From Aquila chrysaetos chrysaetos (taxonomy: Eukaryota > Chordata > Aves > Accipitriformes > Accipitridae): a DNA stretch of 64,000 nucleotides. The DNA lies in contig NC_044024.1 in assembly GCF_900496995.4 (NCBI RefSeq), forward strand, positions 16,928,698 through 16,992,697, in the 5' to 3' direction. Both the position numbers and the translations under genes were made by a program. Below are positions 54,747-64,000 of this stretch, one piece after another. The notes beneath the pieces are model-generated. The model had not been told where the DNA came from. It worked only from the letters and a program-made list of their open reading frames with translations, and ran no database searches. Position 1 is the first letter of the stretch, and the number at the start of each line of letters is the position of its first letter.

Positions 54747-57700
54747 CTATTGTACAATCTGGGGCATTTCACTCCATGCTTTGGCTTTCTTCTTGGCCAG
54801 GGATAGCCACGGTGGTTCAGCAGGGCTGCATGGTGTCATTGGCAGGTTAGAGGAGTGTCTTGCTTCCTTTTCAACAGCAGGAATCACAGATGCTTCCTGA
54901 GCAATAGGTCCAACTTTACCTGCCAACAACAAGATATCCATCACTCATCAGAAGGCTAGAGAGTTAAAAACTTAGTTTCTGCCAATATTTCCTTCTCTCT
55001 AAAGCAATTGTTTTACAGCCCAGAATGTTTGTGACTCAAAAATAAGTCAGAGGAATTATTAAACTGGGTATCGCTAGCACTATCTGGTCCAGCTACAACA
55101 ATGGCGAGGACTAGCTGTTGCAATGGAAAAATTGATACTAAGCTGTTAGTGAATAATCTGCCCATAAAAGAATCTTCTCCTCAGTCCCAACAGCAAGTGT
55201 CTAACCCCTGATAAATGAAGTTCTTCAAAATTCTTCAAGCGTGTGGAGACTATAGCCCCAGGTATTTTTATAATTCATATTCTTGGCTAACTCATTTCTT
55301 AATCTTTTCAAACTCTTAATTTCCATGACAGTGCACAGCAAGGTGTTCCACAGGCTTATTCTGCTCTGTGAGTGCAAGAAAAGCTAGGAATAAGACTCCT
55401 GAGTATGCAGGAAAATGGAAACAAAATATCTGCAAGGCAAGGATCACCCCAGGCTTGCTGTGGGGTTAAAAGTAACTGGTATATGTTTTTCAACACTGAG
55501 AAGTCTTAAAGATTTTTTTTCAGTCTTCGCTGCCAGCACAAATATTGCTCCAGCAATATTATTAAATACCAGGTAGGGATTAAACCAGTGCTTTATGTTC
55601 TTGGACTTGTAAGCCAAGAAGGTAGGATTCTGGTGGGGCTAAATGTTCCTGTTCATGAAGCCTAACACAAGCCTGTCATCCTCACAAAGGATGGAGGAAT
55701 ACAGATAACAACCCCTGTATGGCTTTCAGTTACTATTTAGAAAAGGCCTCTTCCAACCATCTTGTTTGAAAATTTTCAAGATTAATGTCTTCAGACAGAC
55801 AGCCTGGAATGGGGCTTCCCATTCCAGAATACAGCTCTGAACAGACGCAGCTCTCTCATTTCTCAAGACATGGTTCACAAGTCTTTCAACATCATGCTCT
55901 CTCCATCCATTTCAACCCAGGCAGTATCTCATTTCTGTGTGTAAGTCATACTGAGAAAATTCAAATTTTTTCTCATACTTGATTACTCTGTGCGTGGCAT
56001 GTGGCAGGCATGATGAGGCTGCTGTGCTCCAGCACAAGAACAGAGACCACATGGGGACTTGAGCAATGTTAAGTACAAAAAGCTTGAGCTTGCTTGCACT
56101 GAAATCAATGGAAAATGTTCATCAGCTCCATCAGTCACACCCCTGAGCAAAGCCAAAGAAGTTCCCTATCTCCACTCAGGAGGTCTCTGGTCTTTTAAAA
56201 ATCCTGGCTCATTGGTAGCTCTTGCAGGAGGCAAGCTATAATTAGGAACACTGGAGGAAGTATACTATCCATTAAAAACAGGCTGCAGCTCTACATATAC
56301 AGCAAATTTTTCAGAAGTATCTAAGGTGATGTATGCATTCAAGTGTTACTGAAATTTTGATTTTGGAAATGAATTTTCACATTTTAGGAGACTTCCTTCT
56401 TTGTAATAAGCAAAAGTGAGTCTAAAGCCCTTTGCATGCTCCCAACAGCACAAGGTAAAACAAAACCCAAAAACAGTAGCTCATGCCTATTTGAAGGAAC
56501 ATAGGCTTTGGGACAAACCTGACCATGCTTAGGGTGAAGTGGGAGAGAGAAGAGGCAAGCTAAGTAATCTTCCCTTTGTTATGACATGGGCTGCCACGCA
56601 GCAGTAACAAAACAGTCACACACAGTAAAGTAAGGATCTGATTTCTTGGAATTCTATTCCAAACTTAGCTGACTTTGAGCTATCCTGGCTCTTGCTGTTG
56701 TGTGCAGGATGTATGCAATTGCACAGAAAACCTCAACCATCCATGAAGAAAACTGCTAACAGTTAACATAAGCCAAAAAGCATGATCCAAATTAATAACT
56801 CCTCTGGATATTAAATCTACATCCTTTCCACAACCAGCATCTTCAACTAGACAAATTGCTGGCTGTGCTAATGGGAACCAAATCAGAGGAGAGTTTACAT
56901 TTGGGATTCCCAATTTCCTACTCATGTGCTGACAGTGCTGAACATTTCCTAAACAATAGGGCATGGTTTTCTGAGCAGTAGAGGAGTAGTGTTTTCCTTA
57001 AACATCAGCACTGGTCAGAGCTCTTTGTGATATTCAAGGAGTGGGAGACTAGAATACGCCTATAAATGTTATCGCTGGAGGGGGGAAACAGTCATTGGAT
57101 GTGAGGAAACAAGGCCAATTCTTGGGAAGACATGATGCAGAAAAATTTGTAATTCTGCTGCAAAGACTGCAAGTGGTGTAAGTTCTAGTAAATGAGTAGC
57201 AGAGTACTTTGTGGAGTTCTGAATTTTGACTGAAGGCTGCTGGGCTTCCAAGGTTTAGATGATTCAACACACAGAAATCCAGTCTGTTTGTGCCAACCTT
57301 TCAAAGGAAGACCTTCTAATCCAAGCAAAAATCTTGGCCTGTTTACATTTCATCTCTCGCTTTGCACCTAAAACCATAAGACAAAGCTGGCCTGTAACAG
57401 AATCCTTTTTAAAAACTATTGTATTTTAATCACACACACACAGTTAGGCTGGCAACTGACATCAGACCCTCTGTATGGGTGCACATCCTCAGCTGGTCAG
57501 CTACCTGTAGTAAGGTAGAAAGCTTATTTCGTAGGACCTGTAGATGCAAAAATGGGTAACAGCTCTACAAACAACTACTACAGGGAGCAGGCACAGAGAC
57601 ACCCCCTAATATCTCTAATACAACAATTCTGGATGCTGGTGGATTATAAGGGGAAAGTAAGTGGCCAGGTGCATGCACTCTCTCTAGACAGCATCTCTTG

Positions 57701-60700
57701 CTGACAGCGTCAGCAACAGGAACCTGGAACGGAAAAGCCACTGCTCTCGCACAGTGGGGCATTTCTTATCTTCTTAGGCAGTATCTGAAATCAATAGCTT
57801 TCAGCTAGCACAATATGCTTTTACAGCTGAAGAACTGGCTTATCTATATCTAGCTGGATCATGCCTCTGAGGTTTGGCACCACACTGAGTAAGCAGGGAG
57901 GGATAAGCTGCAGCCCAGCAGTAGCCTTGGAAGAGGTATGTGAGTCACGATGTCTGAGTCACACTCTTCCCCTGCATCTTTCTTATAGAGAATCACAGCT
58001 ACCAGGGCAGGAGAGGGGCCACCGAGCCTTTGTGTTCACCTGAGGGCGGAACTGACTCTACCTAAATTATTCTTGAAACATGTTTTTCTATTAAACACAT
58101 CCAGCAATGGAAGCTGCACACACTCTGTAAGCAACCCATGCTATTCCGCACTTTACCACTCTTTTTGTTAGAATCTCCTAATGTCTAAGCTAAACCTCCC
58201 CTGATGCATTTTAAGCTTATACAGGGCATAAAGACTAGTCTTGTCCTCTGCAGCAAATTAAGTTGTCTTCTCTAGACTAAACAAATCCACTCCAATCAGT
58301 ATTTCCTGGCTGACTGGAGATCTAGAAGACCTGACCTTTTTTGCTGCTCTCTTCTGGACACTCTCCAACTTCAACTGCTATTCTTTAGTACTGACCTTTG
58401 CCAGTAATAAATCACCATACTGTTTATATGCCATTCCATGAACCGGCAGTGGAGATAAAAGTTCCTCACTTGCTTTCTCTGCTGAGTGAGCAAGCCAATA
58501 CATCGACTTATACGCAAACTATAGTCTGAACAGGCCTTACATAAAGTCTGCTGTTTATCAGAAAGGTAGATGTCTCTCCCCATTACCTGCCACCCATACC
58601 ACTTACTGGTGTAAACTGTAGCCCCTATGTAAAGATGTAAAGAAAGAGAATACCTGCAGCAGCAGACACACTGGTCTTCATTTGCATTTTCTTGTCCTGA
58701 GAGCTCAAGCTGGAAGGCATATTCTTCTTCAGTATGTTCTCACTAGCACAGATCCCTTGCTACAAAACGAGGAGAGGAGAGAAGGAAAGAATGCAACTAA
58801 GAAACCTGCTAGCCACTGGCACTCATAAAGCTCGCCCTGGCAACACCTCTAAGCCTGGAAATGCAGCAAAAGCCAGACAAGGATGGTTGGGGACATCCTG
58901 TGGGAGGGAGGGAGGGAGAAGGCAAGAAGGAAGACAGCTGCTACAAATACAGGGTTACTTCACATGCAGGCAAGTTACCCTCCCTCTTATGGATGGGGAA
59001 TTGAAGAACTTGTCCAAGCTGCACAAGAAACTTGTGCAAGAGTCAGTGGAAAAGCCAAATGTTCAGTATGCAGTCTCCAGAGCAGGACAGTGAATGCGGC
59101 CTGTAGGTCACTAACAGTGAGGAAGCTAGTGCAACTCAAAGCAGCTCTTGGGCTACAGAAATACATTCTGGGCAACAGGCAAGCTCTGAAAAAGTTCAGG
59201 TTTGAGTAGTGCAAAGGGACATATAGGAGAATCCAGCTCTAAAACTAATCACTGTGACAGTATAGTCACACGTGTTTGCTCACATGCACCAGTTGTCTGT
59301 CTCAATACATTTTAGAGGCTAGTCCTGAAAAACTCTCTTTGGGTAGTGCTCACAACACACCTCCCAAGAAGATGATACTGAACAGTTTGCAAAGGTACCC
59401 ATGCAATCTGGTGCAGGATTCACACCCATAGAATGTTACTTGGTACTCTACCTCCTCTTGATCCACTTTGGTCAAAGCTTTGTCTTCAGCTTTATGTTCT
59501 TTGGCAAGAGGGTGGTCCTGGAAACCCTTTTGTTTTAGTTTTGCCATGGAGACCCAAGCTGGTTCAGAGGAAGCAGTTTCCAAATGCGGAGAGGAGACTT
59601 TTTCTACAAAAGAAGCATTTTTGAAGTAAAGAAGGGATTTAGGTCAAGTCAGCCTAAAGCTAGTGTTTTGTGTTTTAAATCCTTCAGCATCTGTAATACC
59701 CTTTGAACACTGGGGAGATAAAATTACCTTCCCTGATGATTTTGTCCTTGGCAGTAACTGTTTTTCTATTTATTCTGGAGTTTTTGACCTGACTCTGCTT
59801 CCGTTTAAGTCAATGGCAGAACTCCCACTGAGATCATTGAGAACCGGATTTTGCCTTTGAAACAACATCCTTACATTGCAGATTAAATGAGTATGATAAC
59901 CATTATTTTTTCATGTAGGCAGTAAAATACAGGCTGCCTTTTCACTTTTTAAATATTTTAAATTAAGTGATTGTAGAAAAAAAATAATCACACCTAATGC
60001 AACTCTTATTTAAGTTTTGAGCTGCTGCAATCTGGAAAATTAACTACAAAACAGCAGCAAGTTTTAAAAAGCCGTGTTAATATTCCAACTATATGCACAA
60101 GTAGGTTGTACCAGAAATGTTTCAGAGGCCCTTAAGCTATTACTCTGTTGTTATTCTTGCTGGAACACACCCCTCGTTAAGATAAACCAAGAATTCTCTT
60201 GACCAGCCAAATCATCAAGCCAATTAAATTATGGTGCTGATGAACTCAAGGCTGAATTCGATCCTCGTCAAGAGGATTTTTATCTTTTGTTTGCCACTCT
60301 GCCAAGGTTCTTACACAACCAATGTTTTCTACAGTGTTTAGATAAAAATACAGCATAAATACCTGAAGGTTTATGACCATTTTGCTTCTTGGCCACTTCT
60401 TCTGGTCTTGTCTTGGGAGAATTTTTGTCTTGTAGGAGATCTGTTTTTTTAACAAATGATTTTGTGCTGACAGGAAGGCCTGGAGGTGGCTTCCCGGTGC
60501 CCACCGATTTCTGATCCTCCTTGACTGAAGCAGAAGAAGCAGCGGGAACAGCAGAGGGGATCAGCTTTGGAGACTCAGCACGGCTTTCATTCTGGTATTT
60601 TAGTAAAGAAGATGTTCTCCTTAGTCTGACCCCAAACGGGTTTTCAACACTTTGTGCTTCATGGTCAGCCCACTCCATAGAAGAATTCAAATGCAAATCA

Positions 60701-63158
60701 CTGTCCTTACAATCTCGATCAAATCTATCTGAGTTGGTTTTTGCTGATTCCTGGGTGACTGCATCAAAATGTGTGTGTTCTTTTGTCATTCCTTCAAACA
60801 ATTCTGGTCTTATAGGGGACGTTGGGGAACTTCTGGTATAGGAATCTTCCTTTGAATTTGAACCCCCTGAGAGAGATCTTTGCCATGCTGGTGCAATGGT
60901 AAATCTGACTGGTTTAGCAGAAGCAGTCTTCAGTGGACTTTTTACATTTACATCTGAAGATTGGCCATCATCCACTGTTTTTCTGTGAGAAGCTGTACTG
61001 CTTATCTGGTACTCCTTACTGTCATCATCGGAAGAGATATTACTCTTCAAGCCAGCCAAACTTGAAGAGGCAAGACATCCAATGGAAAGTCTTTCAGAAT
61101 TGTATGATGTGTTGACCTGTTGACTGCGTTGGTTACCCTTTGAAACACAAACAGTTTCTGCTTTAAGACATACTTCCAATTTACTGGGAGGTAGCATGCA
61201 ACCTGCTTCCAAGACCAATGCAGCAGTGTCTATTTTTTTTTCTGCATTGCCTTTGGATGACTGAAATTCCGTTATTGCACAAGTTTCCTTGTCATTTCTT
61301 GTTACTGAACTGTTTTCAGCCTTCAAAACAGCCACTGTCTTGATGTCAGAAGACGACTCTGAATAGGCTACCACAATCTGTGAAGTGCTTGGTGCAGTAT
61401 CTGAGACAGCGTGGTTGGAAAGATTCTCAGTAGTACCCAAGCAGGCTTCTACTTTGCCAATAAACAGTGGATCCCCCTTTTCCTGGTCTTTGATGTTTGG
61501 GTCCACAGAATTTACTGAGGACCTTTGTGCAACATCTGCCAATATATTTATGCCCTCTGTTTCCACACCATTGCTAAACAAGTCAGCTGCTAGTATGTCT
61601 GGAAACACAACAGCTTCTCCTTCAATTTGTTGCAATTTTGGAAGTGCAGATACTTCAGTATTGGTATTTTGCTGATGTAATTTCAATTCATCAGCAGATT
61701 CATCTGAACAGCATGACACTTTTGCACTGTGGTGTTCCTCCAGGTTCACTGGAGAAGGCTCAGGTCTCAGAAGGGATGCAGCTGCTTTATAGTGATGGTC
61801 CCTGTCTGAAAGGCATGCATCCTCTTGCAGCAAAGCACAAGAGTCTTCTGCCACAAGTGTGGAATCACGAGAGTCACAGACAGCATCAGTGGGACTTTTT
61901 ACACCTGGCGTCTCCTTAGAACTGCCTCCCTTTGCACAATATCCCACCTGGGCTGATAATCCTATATTAAACAGAGGAGAAGAGTGTGCACTTAAAGGTT
62001 ACAATTCAAGCACCATCTGTATCAGTAATTCATTCCAGATAGTACAGTTATTTAGCATGAGTTCCCCATGTCTGGGCACCATTGCCTAGAGCTCTCAAAA
62101 GTGTATTTAGAAATCAGTTGTCCCACTGAGGAGACTAATAAAGTTTTTAGTTTGAACATATCTAATCCCAGGAATGACTGAAAGTTGTTCTCTGCTTAAG
62201 GTGTACCAAATCAGTTGCTGTTTAGTTCTTTTCGGTGCATGCGCCTAGTTGTAAACCTACTAGCCAGGTTTCCCTAGACATTTTTTCATGTGTATGCCTA
62301 GAAAGGCTGTCTAGAATGATCTGGAGGATTTTCTGTATTTACGCAGAACATCTCAGCATCAGGTAGCTTTGCTTCCTGCAGCTCCAGCAGGGCTGCTAAA
62401 CATCTGGATAGCTTAGATGTGTCTGCACACACAGTAACTCTGATGTGTGACAGCATCAGGTCCCGAGTCTGCCCTGACAACAAAGTGCCAACATTCCCAC
62501 TACGCTATAGCATTACCATTAGCCAGTGCATTTGTAATGCAGTGCTAAAGAGAAAAGTCTTCAGTGCTGTTTTGGAGAAATTTCATTTTTTATTACAATT
62601 AATACAATTACAATTGTGTCACCCCTGGCAATTAGCTATTATTCAAATGATAAGGGGGGAGGTGGCAAAGGAATATCTAGTAAACACAAGCCAATTAAAG
62701 TCACCTTATACACATAGCAGATATAACACTGAGGTTAAGGTTTTTCGGAGTTTCAAGGAACTCGGATCCCCAGTCAATGAGATCTAGCCAACTGTGTAGC
62801 ACAGGTACTTCTGAACACGGTACTTTCACCTCATGTATTTTTTAATGCTGCCCTCAAAGTTCACCATTTCAGCACCACTGTGTTGAGTGGAGTACAGGAC
62901 TTTTTCCATCATAACACTTTAGCAGCCAGGATTGCTTTTATGATATAAAACCAAAAGATGCCTAGTCTGAAAGGACTTACAATTCAAATAGGTCCTGTCA
63001 GCCTTATGTAGAAGAGTTCAAGCACCCAAAGTAGCAAAAAATAAGTCCTCATTACCTTCCCAATCACTTTTATACTGGTCACTCTCAAGTAATTCTGTTG
63101 AATTTCCCTTCTTTTCTGGAGTTGCAGGAAGACATGTTTCATTTTCCAGCTGTTCCAC
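54747..63158 (-). CDS. KIAA1210: CRACD/KIAA1211-family protein, KIAA1210-like, C-terminal part (five exons)
   Basis: The CRACD (KIAA1211) family includes actin-dynamics regulators; KIAA1210 itself is poorly characterised. Exons in transcript order: 63056-63158, 60363-61961 (1599 bases), 59452-59603, 58654-58759, 54747-54919 with stop TAG at 54747-54749. All borders are AG/GT and phases agree, giving about 710 residues. The large exon is serine/threonine-rich and looks disordered. It carries family landmarks: VRFTIAPAWQRSLSGG (about 60860-60919) and ENPFGVRLRRTSSLLKY (about 60587-60649). The third exon carries SSEPAWVSMAKLKQKGF, and the last ends EPPWLSLAKKKAKAWSEMPQ followed by IVQ, the typical family C-terminus. 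The gene continues past the right edge; the N-terminal part is missing. KIAA1210 is preferred over CRACD and CRACDL because KIAA1210 is the - strand neighbour of LONRF3 at human Xq24. Family assignment is secure, the exact paralogue slightly less so. Confidence 0.85.
55270..55400 (-). mobile_element. Ancient, diverged CR1/L3-like LINE fragment
   Basis: The + strand passage AATTTCCATGACA, then AAGGTGTTCCACAGG and TTATTCTGCTCTGTG, matches the reverse complement of the end of the LINE reverse-transcriptase ORF (remembered amino-acid pattern around INLWNSLP). It is heavily diverged and the limits are approximate. Confidence 0.5.
58089..58376 (-). mobile_element. CR1 LINE fragment on the - strand
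   Basis: Read on the - strand it contains GAGAGTGTCCAGAAGAGAGC, a diverged copy of the GTGTCCAGAGGAGG block, and CAGGGGAGGTTTAGCTTAGA followed by CATTAGG, a diverged copy of the CR1 block that ends in GATATTAGG. It is 5'- and 3'-truncated and moderately diverged, so it predates the LTR insertion in relative terms. Confidence 0.85.
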
Positions 63159-64000
63159 CTAATGAGGTGCAGTAAGATATTTTAATTAAAGAATAATGCA
63201 CAAAAATTGTATTTTATACACAGACACGTTTATCAATACTCAAAACATAGTCACAAAACCCTCATCCTGTAATTTACCAACACTGTGGGTAATGTACTAT
63301 TCCAGTTAAAAACCTAAAAATCATTCGTGTTTAAAATGTCAAAGGCAGCCCATTGATCTCTCTTGAATCTGAAACATTCCGGGATTGACATATTCTGAGT
63401 GAACAAGTATGTTTTTAAGACATGGCTTGGTATAGAAGAGACCAAGCCAGAGACATTATCATCAATCTGATATCGCTGACTGACACTCCACAATTAGCTT
63501 CTCTCCTTCAGCACTGTAGTTGTACCAGCTGCAGCACAAAGAATATCCAGCAAAGATGCTGGAGGGCCCAAGTTTCCAAGAAAACTTCATTCTGTTTACA
63601 CTCATTCTGTGTTACTCTTTATTTCTGCCACACTCCAGCTCAACAACCTTTTCTATCTGGTGAACTTCAGCTTCACAACGTGTTTCCTAGAAGGCAGGAT
63701 GAGAAGCATCTCATCCTAATTTCCCACATGCAGAGCCACATGCCTTCCCAAAGTCCTTCAGTCTTTCCTCTGACATACAAAGAATTAAGTTAAAGCTAAT
63801 CTGAAATTGTTTGTAGAAATAGACTTAGGCTTCTTTAAAACTGAAAACTAGCTTTTCAAACAACAGGAATGTTTTTACAAACAAAGTGTAACCCACAACT
63901 TCTTTGGCTAAAAAATGAAAAAACAAAGTTGCACTTGTCTTCAGCTCCCATGATACTGAAGTCTCCCAAGTCTTTTTTGATTGGTTGGTTGGTGGAAAAT
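63159..64000 (-). other. Intron of the KIAA1210-like gene running off the right edge
   Basis: The exon at 63056-63158 has a clean acceptor (TTAG|GTGG on the - strand), so more 5' exons lie beyond the window. No exon was recognised in the last 842 bases. The + strand open stretch at 63422-63793 has no familiar similarity. Confidence 0.6.

Larger units (their letters stand above)
54920..58653 (-). other. Last intron of the KIAA1210-like gene
   Basis: A 3.7-kb intron with an old CR1 fragment (about 55270-55400), a second CR1 fragment (58089-58376) and a short CA repeat (about 57431-57441). The phases of the flanking exons fit directly, so no extra exon is required. None was recognised. Confidence 0.6.

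Overview
The window is vertebrate nuclear DNA from a bird. It has compact introns with GT-AG borders, CR1 LINE fragments on both strands (including the avian-style 3' end with TTCTA-type repeats), a CpG-island promoter and no prokaryotic features. A complete solo LTR at 5534-6126 closely resembles, from memory, the TguLTR5-type family known from Neoaves and not from chicken. A neoavian species is therefore likely, but the species cannot be named.

Layout. (1) 1-7845: 3' part of a + strand gene, COMMD5, with three coding exons that encode the C-terminal COMM domain; the solo LTR sits in its last intron. (2) 7846-13950: about 6 kb without a recognised gene, holding a CR1 tail and one exon-like open segment on the - strand. 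(3) 13960-16250: a CpG island with an exact 12 x 18-bp tandem repeat, a perfect 26-bp dyad, CCAAT, CACGTG and TATA elements and an upstream ORF, leading into LONRF3. (4) 14928-30261: the full LONRF3 gene on the + strand, rebuilt as 12 coding exons (745 codons) whose phases all agree: N-terminal RING, TPR repeats, acidic/serine linker, second RING, LON substrate-binding domain. (5) 30262-54746: 3' UTR and about 23 kb of mostly featureless convergent intergenic DNA with CR1, homopolymer tracts, a TATA-like/GC-rich spot and two small exon-like segments. (6) 54747-63158 and on past the window edge: 3' half of a - strand gene of the CRACD/KIAA1211 family, five coding exons seen. Its place tail-to-tail next to LONRF3 matches human Xq24, where KIAA1210 lies beside LONRF3, so it is called KIAA1210-like.

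The three genes are not an operon or pathway. COMMD5 belongs to the Commander endosomal recycling complex, LONRF3 is a predicted RING E3 ligase, and the CRACD family is linked to actin regulation. I see no convincing undescribed system. The most unusual items are the repeat array and dyad in the LONRF3 promoter, the LONRF3 uORF, the COMMD5-LONRF3 linkage, and a few orphan exon-like segments that RNA-seq could settle.
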